This document shows, piece after piece, positions 7,066 to 13,613 of a DNA stretch of 13,613 nucleotides (positions are counted from its first letter, which is position 1; each line of letters opens with the position of its first letter). The notes under the pieces were generated by a model. The model did not search any database, had not been told where the DNA came from, and saw only the letters and a list, made by a program, of their open reading frames with translations. This DNA comes from Blastocatellia bacterium. GTDB lineage: Bacteria; Acidobacteriota; Blastocatellia; Pyrinomonadales; Pyrinomonadaceae. The position numbers and the translations under genes are program-made. Location: contig JACDAY010000394.1 of the NCBI GenBank assembly GCA_013695195.1, positions 1-13,613 of the forward strand, given 5' to 3'.

Positions 7066-7223
7066 GAAATTTAGCCGTGGGTTTTAACCCAAGGTGGTGA
7101 ATAATGAAATATCCGTCCTCGCGTGAGCGACGATTGAACATTAAATAGATCTGTATTCAGACGTCGCTAACGCGACGAGATTGTATGCCGAATGACCGTG
7201 GGTTGAAACCCACGTCTAAATTC
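7066..7223. repeat. Foldback repeat element: two inverted copies of a palindromic module
   Basis: The left copy (about 7066-7136) reads as an imperfect reverse complement of the right copy (about 7158-7223), across a 21-base spacer. Each copy contains two small palindromes. On the left are TGGGTTTTAACCCA (7078-7091) and TCGCGTGAGCGA (7119-7130). On the right are CGTCGCTAACGCGACG (7162-7177) and CGTGGGTTGAAACCCACG (7197-7214). A partial third match, CGCGTTAGCG, lies just outside at 7049-7058. No reading frame of substance is present. It resembles a MITE-like or REP-like dispersed element. The rest of the 6958-7282 gap holds only the terminator at 6982 and the rel leader. Confidence 0.65.
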
Positions 7224-7282
7224 AAAAATGTCTCTATGCGACAAAATAAGGTATTTAATATGTAAAATAGAAGCCGGGTAAT

Positions 7283-9490
7283 ATGATTCGCATCGAAGAC
7301 GTCATAGAAAAAGTAGAAAGAAACCGTCCGGAACCTGACATCGATCTTATCAGGCGGGCTTATCTGTTTTCTGCTCTGCATCATCGCGGCCAAAAAAGGG
7401 CGTCGGGTGAGCCGTATCTCGTCCATCCACTCGAGGTCGCGGATATTCTGGCCGAAATGAGGCTCGATGAAGTGAGCGTTTCCACGGGACTTCTCCATGA
7501 CGTAGTTGAAGACACACTCGTCGATCTCGAAACAATAAAGTCCTATTTTGGCGACGAGATCACGCACCTCGTTGACGGCCTTACCAAGATAGCCCACATC
7601 AGCAACCTTTCGAAAGAAAAACAGCAGGCAGAAAACGTCCGCAAAATGGTTCTGGCGATGATCACGGATGTCAGGGTGGTGCTGATAAAACTTGCCGACC
7701 GGCTTCACAATATGCGGACGATGCAGTTTCTAAAGCCCGAAAAACGAGTACGAATTTCACAGGAAACGCTCGATATTTACGCTCCAATTGCTCATCGACT
7801 CGGTATGGGAAAGATGCGGAGCGAGCTTGAAGACCTTTCATTTCAAAATCTCTATCCCGAGGAATATAGGCGCCTTTCCCGGGAAGTAGAAGCCCGCCGC
7901 CCCGAGCTCGAAGCCGTTCTCGAACGAATCAAAGAAACGATCCAGCAAAAGCTAAAGGAAAACGACGTTCCTTTTGTAGAAGTCGAAGGGCGCGTAAAAC
8001 GCTTATATTCTCTTTGGAAAAAGCTCAAAAAGCAGAAGCTGATGATAGAGCAGGTTTACGATCTGATCGCCGCCCGCATTATTACCGCAAACGATCGAAA
8101 GTACTGCTATCTGACTTTAAGCGTTGTTCACGACATCTGGACGCCGATTCCTGAAAGATTCAAGGATTGGATCGCTATTCCGCGCGATAATTTGTATCAA
8201 TCTCTCCATACTTCCGTCATCGGGGACGGCGGGCAGACCTTTGAGGTTCAGATCAGAACCGAAGAGATGCACAGGATCGCCGAGCAGGGCGTCGCGGCAC
8301 ATTGGCGGTACAAAGAAAGCAAGCTTGGAGCGAACGATGACGGCGAAAGCCTGGACGAGCTTCGCAAGACTGTCGAAAAACTCCTGCTTCCCCTGGTGGA
8401 AAATACCGAAGACGGCGAGGATTCGGAAGATTTCATAGAATCGCTAAAGCTCGATCTTTTTCCAAAAGATGTTTACGCATTTACCCCCTTGGGAAAAGTT
8501 ATACAATTACCGCGTGGCTCCACGCCGCTTGATTTTGCCTATGCCATTCACTCCGAAGTCGGCGACACATGCACGGGAGCTAAGATCAACGGCCGGATCG
8601 TTCCCCTCAAAACCGAACTTCAGAACGGCGACGTGATCGAGATTCTGACCACGGCCAACTCCAAGCCTTCGCGCGACTGGCTAAATCATGTCGTTACGTC
8701 GAAAGCCAGAAACAGAATCCGCCATTGGATCGCCGAACAGCAGCGGGCCGATTCGATCGACATCGGCCGCCGGCTTTTGGAAAAGGAAGCCGATAGGTTC
8801 CACGTCGCCCATAAAAAGCTGATTAATAACGACGCCGAGATGAAACGCATTGCAAATGAATACGGGCTCGGACGCCCCGAAGACCTGCTTGCGTCTATAG
8901 GCTACGGCAAAACACTGCCCCGGAATGTTATCGGTAAATTCCTGGGCGCCGAGAAATTTGCCGAGCTCGATCCGGAGAAGCGAAAAGAAACCCGTATGGA
9001 AAGCGGGATGAAGGCGGTGAAGAAATTCATCGGAATGGGCGAGGATGCGATCGTCGTCAAAGGGATCGATAATCTTCTGACGACACGCGGGCGATGCTGT
9101 AATCCGCTTCGAGGCGAGGACATCATTGGTTATATCTCGCTCGGCAAAGGTATCGTCGTCCACAATAAACGCTGTAAGAATGTTGCTCAATTGATGATTA
9201 ATAAGGACCGGATCGTGGAAGTGGAATGGGCCAAGGCTCAAAAGGAGGAAATTCAATCCGTGGCGATTCTTGTAACAACCGAAAACCGTACAGGAATGCT
9301 GGCAGGAATAACTAATGCCATTGCCGACATAAAAACTGGCATTCGTGATGCGAGGGCCAACGTTTCGCGTGACGACAAAGGTTTGATCGAAGTTACCGTC
9401 GAGGTTTTCGATAAAAAACACCTCGACCGCGTTGTAAGCGCGATAGGAAACGTGCCGGGTGTTATTGCCGTCGAGCGCATGAATGCCTAA
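7283..9490 (+). CDS. rel: Bifunctional (p)ppGpp synthetase/hydrolase, Rel/SpoT family
   Basis: A cytosolic enzyme that makes the alarmone (p)ppGpp from GTP/GDP and ATP and also degrades it, setting the stringent response. The 735 residues match the long RSH family. The HD hydrolase domain is at about 25-180, with intact HDVVED at 72-77 and LADRLHN at 137-143. The synthetase domain is at about 235-345, with RFKD at 292-295, Tyr305 in YQSLHT and Glu321 in FEVQIRT. TGS is at about 390-452 (His423). The zinc-finger-like part has Cys605, Cys606, His627 and Cys631. ACT is at about 658-735. RFKD (not the EFDD type of synthetase-only RelA) and the complete HD motif point to both activities. The ATG has only a weak ribosome site, but MIRIEDVIEKV is a usual family N-terminus. 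It stands alone, not in an operon. Confidence 0.97.
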   Translation: MIRIEDVIEKVERNRPEPDIDLIRRAYLFSALHHRGQKRASGEPYLVHPLEVADILAEMRLDEVSVSTGLLHDVVEDTLVDLETIKSYFGDEITHLVDGLTKIAHISNLSKEKQQAENVRKMVLAMITDVRVVLIKLADRLHNMRTMQFLKPEKRVRISQETLDIYAPIAHRLGMGKMRSELEDLSFQNLYPEEYRRLSREVEARRPELEAVLERIKETIQQKLKENDVPFVEVEGRVKRLYSLWKKLKKQKLMIEQVYDLIAARIITANDRKYCYLTLSVVHDIWTPIPERFKDWIAIPRDNLYQSLHTSVIGDGGQTFEVQIRTEEMHRIAEQGVAAHWRYKESKLGANDDGESLDELRKTVEKLLLPLVENTEDGEDSEDFIESLKLDLFPKDVYAFTPLGKVIQLPRGSTPLDFAYAIHSEVGDTCTGAKINGRIVPLKTELQNGDVIEILTTANSKPSRDWLNHVVTSKARNRIRHWIAEQQRADSIDIGRRLLEKEADRFHVAHKKLINNDAEMKRIANEYGLGRPEDLLASIGYGKTLPRNVIGKFLGAEKFAELDPEKRKETRMESGMKAVKKFIGMGEDAIVVKGIDNLLTTRGRCCNPLRGEDIIGYISLGKGIVVHNKRCKNVAQLMINKDRIVEVEWAKAQKEEIQSVAILVTTENRTGMLAGITNAIADIKTGIRDARANVSRDDKGLIEVTVEVFDKKHLDRVVSAIGNVPGVIAVERMNA

Positions 9491-9537
9491 ATTATCCCAA
9501 TATCACTGATTCCAAGCTGTTACTTGTAAGGTGATTT

Positions 9538-9567
9538 TTGAATAGCCTCCGCTTCTCCTGGTATACT
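9538..9567 (+). promoter_or_regulatory. Candidate promoter, possibly for the S8 protease gene
   Basis: TTGAAT (9538-9543) and TATACT (9562-9567) are 18 bases apart, giving 4/6 and 5/6 matches to the sigma-70 consensus. A start near 9574 would leave a leader of about 320 bases before the protease. The distance makes the assignment uncertain, but I see no better pair closer to the gene. Confidence 0.4.
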
Positions 9568-9643
9568 TTAATTTATCCCGTGGTTCAGCCTTCTTAAAAT
9601 CAGGTTAAGTTTGAGCAGAATTCTTAACAAGCATTGATCATTT

Positions 9644-9803
9644 TTAATAGGTTTTGGTTTGCAGCAAATCCGCTGCTTGCATTATCAACTCAGGCGTGTT
9701 AGAATCGCCAAATTCTTTCAAGATCAAGATGCTCGATCTCGAGCACACTCTTATAGACATCAAATTTTTTATCGCGGGAAATACGCCAGTGTTTTTCTTT
9801 CTT
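9644..9803 (-). pseudogene. Possible decayed gene fragment
   Basis: On the minus strand, 9803 down to 9699 is open in one frame without a start codon and reads like protein (KHWRISRDKKFDVYKSVLE and onward) before a stop. A second frame running from an ATG (9760) to a stop at 9644-9646 encodes KEFGDSNTPELIMQAADLL near its end. The two overlap around 9715-9760 as if one gene had suffered a frameshift. No ribosome site or recognised family is visible. Such short stretches can arise by chance, so confidence is low. Confidence 0.2.
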
Positions 9804-9896
9804 CTATTTCTGATTTGCCTTCTTACTTAATTTTCTAATTTGAAGCATGAATGTCGTTCCACTACGGCGAAATAAAATAACAAAAGGAGTTAAAAA

Positions 9897-11624
9897 ATGA
9901 CAAGATTTCTGGGAGTTTTATTTGGAACAATACTGGTCGCGCTAGTTTTGGCTTTGATGCCCCCTCAAAAAGCTGAGAGCCAGGAAAGAATGGAAAGCGC
10001 CGGAGGGAACAACAAGATAATAAAGTCTGAACGAGCGATACCTAACCGCTACATAGTGGTTCTTGAGGATTGGGCTGCAGGCGAGCGGGGCGGCCAGTCG
10101 AACTCGCGGGGTGTCGCAGACGAACTTCAGTTGGTTTATGGCGGACGTATCGACCGGGTGTTCCGGCATGCGGTGAACGGTTATTCGGCCGAAATGAGCG
10201 AAAGGCAGGCTGACGCTTTGAGTCGCGATTTGCGGGTGAAATACATTGAAGAAGACGGAGAGATGTTCGCCAATGCTACGCAGAATAATGCGACGTGGGG
10301 TCTTGATCGCATAGACCAGCGCGATATGCCGTTGAATGGAACGTATATTTATAACGCGACGGGTGCAGGTGTCAGGGCGTATATCATAGATTCAGGCATT
10401 CGGTCGACGCATAATGAATTCACTGGACGTGTGCAAACGGGCTATACTGCGATCAGCGACGGCCGCGGGACCGATGACTGCAACGGCCACGGCACTCACG
10501 TGGCGGGAACGACCGGCGGGACCGTGTATGGCGTGGCGAAGAGCATTACGTTTGTTCCGGTTCGGGTTTTGAACTGTCAGGGTTCCGGAACTACGAGCGG
10601 CGTTATAGCCGGAGTTGACTGGGTTACCGCCAATCATGTTAAACCTGCGGTTGCGAATATGAGCCTCGGCGGCGGGGCATCGTCTTCTCTTGACACGGCG
10701 GTAGATAATTCAATAAGCGCCGGAATTACGTACGCCGTGGCGGCGGGTAATGACAACCTGAATGCTTGTAACTATTCGCCGGCCCGGGTAGCTACAGCAA
10801 TAACCGTAGGAGCTACGACAAATTCTGATGCCCGCGCATCATACTCAAATTTTGGCAGTTGCCTCGATATTTTCGCGCCCGGAAGCTCCATCACCTCAGC
10901 GTGGGACGACAGCAATACCGCTACCGCTACCATTAGCGGAACATCGATGGCGTCACCGCACGTAGCGGGCGTTGCGGCGTTGTATCTTGAAGGAAATCCC
11001 TCGGCTTCACCCGCCTCGGTTCGTTCGGCAATCGTCGGAAATGCAACATCGGGCAAGGTTACAAGCGCAGGTACCGGCTCAGTAAATTTACTGCTTTACT
11101 CTGGCTTTATCGGCGGCGGCGGTGGCAATCTTTCGCCGACATCCTCTTTCACGTTCTCATGTACTGATGTGACTTGCAGTTTCGATGGAAGCGGATCAAG
11201 CGACTCCGACGGATCCATCTCAAGCTACTCCTGGAATTTCGGAGACGGGACGAACGGAAGTGGTTCGACAGTTAGCAAAACCTTCGGAGCTGCGGGAACT
11301 TATACGGTAACACTGACCGTAACTGATAACGACGCAGCAACCGGCAGTCAGAGCCAGAATGTAACAGTATCATCCTCTGGCGGCGGCGGGATAACGATAT
11401 CAGTGCTGCCATACAAGGTCAAAGGCTCTCAGCGTGTGGATGTTACCTGGAGTGGAGCCGGCGGGACGACTGTTGATATCTTTCGCAATACTACGAAGAT
11501 AACTACCGCTAATGACGGTTTCCATACCGATGATATCGGAGTAAAGGGCGGCGGGTCTTATACTTATCGTGTTTGCGAGGCTGGAACCTCTATCTGTTCA
11601 GTAAATGCTACCGCAAGTTTTTAG
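9897..11624 (+). CDS. Secreted subtilisin-like serine protease (S8, proteinase K type) with PKD domain
   Basis: An exported endopeptidase of 575 residues. It has a signal peptide (about 1-28), then an inhibitor-I9 propeptide that helps folding and is normally cleaved off (about 50-125). The S8 catalytic domain (about 130-402) has Asp165 in IIDSG, His198 in NGHGTHVAGT, Asn285 in VAAGN and Ser350 in GTSMASPHVAG. Cys195, Cys227, Cys291 and Cys322 have the same spacing relative to the catalytic His as the two disulfides of aqualysin I, supporting the proteinase K group. A Gly-rich linker leads to a PKD domain (about 413-492, with SYSWNFGDG). A further beta-rich, fibronectin-III-like domain occupies about 498-575, with Cys560 and Cys567. 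AGGAG at 9885-9889 lies seven bases before the ATG. It is a stand-alone gene with its own terminator; the tail domains probably bind substrate or surface. Confidence 0.95.
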   Translation: MTRFLGVLFGTILVALVLALMPPQKAESQERMESAGGNNKIIKSERAIPNRYIVVLEDWAAGERGGQSNSRGVADELQLVYGGRIDRVFRHAVNGYSAEMSERQADALSRDLRVKYIEEDGEMFANATQNNATWGLDRIDQRDMPLNGTYIYNATGAGVRAYIIDSGIRSTHNEFTGRVQTGYTAISDGRGTDDCNGHGTHVAGTTGGTVYGVAKSITFVPVRVLNCQGSGTTSGVIAGVDWVTANHVKPAVANMSLGGGASSSLDTAVDNSISAGITYAVAAGNDNLNACNYSPARVATAITVGATTNSDARASYSNFGSCLDIFAPGSSITSAWDDSNTATATISGTSMASPHVAGVAALYLEGNPSASPASVRSAIVGNATSGKVTSAGTGSVNLLLYSGFIGGGGGNLSPTSSFTFSCTDVTCSFDGSGSSDSDGSISSYSWNFGDGTNGSGSTVSKTFGAAGTYTVTLTVTDNDAATGSQSQNVTVSSSGGGGITISVLPYKVKGSQRVDVTWSGAGGTTVDIFRNTTKITTANDGFHTDDIGVKGGGSYTYRVCEAGTSICSVNATASF

Positions 11625-11657
11625 CGGGTTGAACGGCACTCTTTTGGTAGAACCATG

Positions 11658-11690
11658 CGGCGGCGAAGCGTTTGCTTTCGTCGCCGTTTT
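11658..11690 (+). terminator. Intrinsic terminator after the S8 protease gene
   Basis: CGGCGGCGAA (11658-11667) pairs with TTCGTCGCCG (11677-11686) with one G-U. The stem can extend inward through GC/GC to a GTTT loop with one bulged base. It is followed by TTTTACTTTT. Position, 34 bases after the stop, and form are those of a Rho-independent terminator. Confidence 0.88.
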
Positions 11691-11759
11691 ACTTTTGAAG
11701 GACAAACCTGCTAACATTCGCCTTTTGCTATATCGGGTTTCACGGTAAATACAACTTAA

Positions 11760-12140
11760 ATGAAAGAAATTGTTTCTACTGAAAATGCTCCAGGAGCGAT
11801 CGGTCCTTATTCGCAGGCAATCAAAACCGGTAATCTGGTGTTCTGTTCCGGTCAGATTCCTATCGATCCGGAAACAGGCGAGTTTGTTTCCAGCTATGTT
11901 GCCGAACAAACGGAACAGGTTTTAAAGAATTTGAGCGCCGTTCTCGAAGCCGCCGGGACTAGCCTGGATGCAGTTGTAAAAACAACGGTTTTTCTAACAG
12001 ATATGGGCGATTTTAACGCTATGAACGAGATTTACGGAAGATATTTTAATGATAATAAACCGGCGAGAGCGACCGTACAGGCGGCAAGACTGCCGAGGGA
12101 CGCGAAAGTCGAGATAGATTGTATTGCGGTGATAGCATAA
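11760..12140 (+). CDS. ridA: RidA family enamine/imine deaminase
   Basis: RidA hydrolyses reactive 2-aminoacrylate and related enamines/imines released by PLP enzymes such as threonine dehydratase, protecting other enzymes; it acts in the cytosol as a trimer. At 126 residues it has the normal length. Family features are all present: GPYSQAIKTGNLVFCSGQIP near the N-terminus (Tyr17, Ser30), Arg103 in PARATVQAARLPRDA and Glu118 in KVEIDCIAV, matching the Arg and Glu of the active site. No clear Shine-Dalgarno precedes the ATG, but the family N-terminus fits this start. It is flanked by terminators and convergent with rpmB, so it is probably transcribed alone. Confidence 0.96.
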   Translation: MKEIVSTENAPGAIGPYSQAIKTGNLVFCSGQIPIDPETGEFVSSYVAEQTEQVLKNLSAVLEAAGTSLDAVVKTTVFLTDMGDFNAMNEIYGRYFNDNKPARATVQAARLPRDAKVEIDCIAVIA

Positions 12141-12204
12141 CGCCGGCTGGAAGCAGGATGGCAGTAGGCGCTTATCGGTACAACCGCCAAGATGTCGGCG
12201 TTAC

Positions 12205-12239
12205 AAAGAAAAGCCAAGCGCCGATTAATAGCGTTTGGC
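12205..12239 (-). terminator. Intrinsic terminator of rpmB (minus strand)
   Basis: Read on the minus strand, GCCAAACGC (12239-12231) pairs with GCGCTTGGC (12221-12213) with one A-C mismatch and a 9-base loop. It is followed by TTTTCTTT (12212-12205). It lies about 33 bases past the rpmB stop. On the plus strand there is no T-run, so it should act on rpmB only. Confidence 0.7.
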
Positions 12240-12271
12240 AACCATATTCCTAAAAATTTTATCAAAGAAGA

Positions 12272-12466
12272 TTACGCCGCTTTTACGATTTTGCCCGATT
12301 TTATGCAACGGGTGCATACTTTCATTCGCCCGTTGCCGCCGGCGGGAAGCTGGACACGGACTGGCTGTAAATTGGGATTAAAGCGTCGCCGGGTTTTGTT
12401 ATTCGCGTGTGAAACATTGTTTCCGAATTGCGGGCCTTTGCCGCATACTTCGCATCGTTTAGCCAT
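12272..12466 (-). CDS. rpmB: 50S ribosomal protein L28
   Basis: A small protein of the large ribosomal subunit. The 64 residues show the L28 pattern: MAKRCEVCGKGPQFGNNVSH, the basic TRRRFNPNLQPV and a C-terminal end that carries CTRC. Two CxxC pairs (Cys5/Cys8 and Cys51/Cys54) indicate the zinc-binding form of L28 rather than the cysteine-free form. GGAGG at 12476-12480, nine bases before the ATG at 12466, is a strong ribosome site. It is the only well-supported minus-strand gene here, has its own promoter and terminator, and is not next to rpmG as in many genomes. Confidence 0.97.
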   Translation of the reverse strand: MAKRCEVCGKGPQFGNNVSHANNKTRRRFNPNLQPVRVQLPAGGNGRMKVCTRCIKSGKIVKAA

Positions 12467-12535
12467 AAATTAGTGCCTCCGAGTAATAATTGAGGTGTAT
12501 TTAATAAGAAGTTTTACAAAAACTCAAAAATAAAT

Positions 12536-12565
12536 TTTATATCAAATAATCACGCATGTAGTCAA
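12536..12565 (-). promoter_or_regulatory. rpmB: Promoter of rpmB (minus strand)
   Basis: On the minus strand, TTGACT (12565-12560) and TATAAA (12541-12536) are 18 bases apart, a good sigma-70-type promoter (5/6 and 5/6 matches). Transcription would begin near 12530, giving a leader of about 65 bases. Plus-strand elements for the divergent gene at 12607 are less clear: TTTACA at 12513-12518 is a fair -35, but its -10 candidates are poor. Confidence 0.65.
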
Positions 12566-12580
12566 GTTATAACACATGCG
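12553..12580. promoter_or_regulatory. CGCATGT-N14-ACATGCG inverted repeat over the rpmB -35
   Basis: CGCATGT (12553-12559) and ACATGCG (12574-12580) are perfect inverted 7-mers flanking the rpmB -35 hexamer in the space between rpmB and the divergent foldase gene. The position suits an operator for a dimeric regulator affecting one or both genes. It could also be chance or a short hairpin in the foldase leader. Confidence 0.4.
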
Positions 12581-12606
12581 GGGATTTTTAAGGAGTAGAA
12601 GCCACA

Positions 12607-13613
12607 GTGCAAAATTTTAAGTTCAGGATCTTTTCATATACGATGGCGGTAATTTTTGCCGTCATCTTCGGTGCTTGTTCGGGCGACATCGGCTCGAATG
12701 CCGGAGGTGGGTTGGCCAATCCGAATCAGGTTGCGGCAAGCGTAAACGGAACGGAAATAAAGATGGAAGAGCTCGAAAAGGCAATAAAGGCTCAAGGGCA
12801 GGGCGAGGAAGCAAGAATGTCTCCGCTCGAGCTTGCTTCAGCCCGTCTCAGCGTCCTGCAGCAATTGATACAGACCGAAGTGATGTTCCAAAAAGCTCAA
12901 AAGGAGCAAACTGTTCCTTCCGAAGAAGAAATAACAGTCGAAGTCAACAAACGAAAAACTTCGAGCGGTCTTTCCGCCGAAGAGTTTTCAAGACAGATGA
13001 ATCTCGCTGGCGAAACCGAACAAAGCTGGCGTGAAAATGTAAAGAAGGAACTCGCGCTTCAAAAATTGCAGGAGAAGATAGCGGGCAAAGTTGACGCTCC
13101 TAAAGACAGCGAAATCGACGCTTTCTATAACGGCAACAAGGATCAGTTTAAAAACAAACGCGGTGCTGAACTGGCCGCAATTGTGATCGACCCGGCAAAT
13201 AGCGGACAGGGCGACACAACTACAAACCAGGACCAGGCGAATGCAAAGGCGAAGGAAATCGGACAGCGGGCGCTTACGGGTGCCGACTTTGCAACGCTTG
13301 CGCGTGAAGCCAGTGAAGACCTGCAAACACGTTCGAAGGGCGGTGATTGGCGTTATTTCACCGAGGATGAGTTAAAACAAACAATGCCCGCCGGTGTTGC
13401 CGAGTATGTGATGACCAAAATGCAGAACGGCCAGATCATACCGCAGGCTATTCCGCTTGAGGGCAAGCTTTTAATTATTAAACTCCAGCGGAAACAGGAA
13501 ACTGACGAAGATCTAACACTTGAAAGTCCCGGCGTCCGCCAGCGTGTAACCGAACTATTAATTAATGGCCGTAAAAGCCTGCTCTGGCAGTCTTATGCCG
13601 CGATGGCAATAAA
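12607..13613 (+). CDS. SurA/PpiC-type peptidyl-prolyl isomerase lipoprotein (3' end outside window)
   Basis: A predicted membrane-anchored foldase that would catalyse prolyl isomerisation and chaperone exported proteins. 335 codons are visible and the frame is open to the window end. I start at GTG 12607, 11 bases after AGGAG (12591-12595). This gives Lys5 and Arg7 before a hydrophobic stretch ending at Cys24, a probable lipidation site. ATG 12643 would remove the basic N-terminal part. A SurA_N-like helical region spans about 39-160 (ASVNGTEIKMEELEKAIKA onward). A PpiC rotamase domain follows at about 186-298, with the family stretch SKGGDWRYFTEDEL. PrsA, SurA and PpiD are relatives; the single rotamase domain and lipoprotein signal resemble PrsA most. 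It is divergent from rpmB. Confidence 0.92.
   Translation, partial: MQNFKFRIFSYTMAVIFAVIFGACSGDIGSNAGGGLANPNQVAASVNGTEIKMEELEKAIKAQGQGEEARMSPLELASARLSVLQQLIQTEVMFQKAQKEQTVPSEEEITVEVNKRKTSSGLSAEEFSRQMNLAGETEQSWRENVKKELALQKLQEKIAGKVDAPKDSEIDAFYNGNKDQFKNKRGAELAAIVIDPANSGQGDTTTNQDQANAKAKEIGQRALTGADFATLAREASEDLQTRSKGGDWRYFTEDELKQTMPAGVAEYVMTKMQNGQIIPQAIPLEGKLLIIKLQRKQETDEDLTLESPGVRQRVTELLINGRKSLLWQSYAAMAI

Larger units (their letters stand above)
9491..9896. other. 406-base intergenic region between rel and the S8 protease gene
   Basis: No convincing plus-strand gene is present. It holds a candidate promoter (9538-9567) and a possible decayed minus-strand reading frame (9644-9803). Two small dyads are also present: GCAGC/GCTGC at 9661-9676 and TGCTCGATCTCGAGCA at 9730-9745. 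I see no clear terminator for rel: the best candidate, ATCAC (9502-9506) with GTGAT plus T's (9531-9539), has only a 5-bp stem and a long loop. The final 60 bases are AT-rich and lead into a good ribosome site. Confidence 0.6.

Noticed and set aside
8681..9421. 246-codon minus-strand reading frame
   Set aside because: It lies wholly antisense to the conserved TGS-to-ACT part of rel, with no ribosome site or recognisable motif.
12192..12473. 93-codon plus-strand reading frame
   Set aside because: It is antisense to rpmB, whose protein, ribosome site, promoter and terminator are all clear.
12643..12645. ATG as the start of the PpiC-type lipoprotein
   Set aside because: It would remove the basic N-terminal residues of the signal peptide and lies far from the AGGAG site; GTG 12607 fits better.

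Overview
The window reads as chromosome from a Gram-negative, diderm bacterium. Evidence for an outer membrane is a TonB/ExbB/ExbD energy-transducing set and two probable lipoproteins, one of them a SurA/PpiC-type foldase. Moderate GC content, scattered short palindromic intergenic repeats, an Asn/Ala-rich protein tail and doubled exbD genes would suit an Acidobacteriota (Blastocatellia-like) genome. That placement is inference from style, not proof.

Layout: 1-2722 holds secD (5' end outside the window) and secF, the proton-driven membrane subunits of Sec export, separated by a 22-nt perfect inverted repeat. 2723-3224 is a 500-base gap with palindromic repeats, a candidate promoter and a long structured leader. 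3225-6957 is a five-gene run: tonB, exbB, exbD, a second exbD and a TPR lipoprotein gene, closed by a good intrinsic terminator. 6958-7282 carries that terminator and a roughly 158-nt foldback repeat. 7283-9490 is a long bifunctional Rel (ppGpp synthetase/hydrolase). 9491-9896 is mostly noncoding, with a candidate promoter and a possible gene relic. 9897-11624 is a secreted proteinase K-like S8 protease with a PKD domain, followed by a terminator. 11760-12140 is ridA. 12272-12466 is rpmB (ribosomal protein L28), the only well-supported minus-strand gene, with its own promoter and terminator. From 12607 to the window end is a lipoprotein of the SurA/PpiC foldase type, cut at its 3' end.

Much of the window concerns the cell envelope: SecDF helps move proteins across the inner membrane, the PpiC-type lipoprotein would help exported proteins fold, TonB-ExbB-ExbD couples the proton gradient to outer-membrane work, and the protease is exported. 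Rel, RidA and L28 are housekeeping. I see no CRISPR array, tRNA, rRNA, insertion sequence or phage gene. No clearly new system stands out. The most rewarding unexplained parts are the noncoding ones: the tonB leader, the hairpin inside the tonB cluster, the foldback element and the palindrome at the rpmB promoter, together with the linked TPR lipoprotein.
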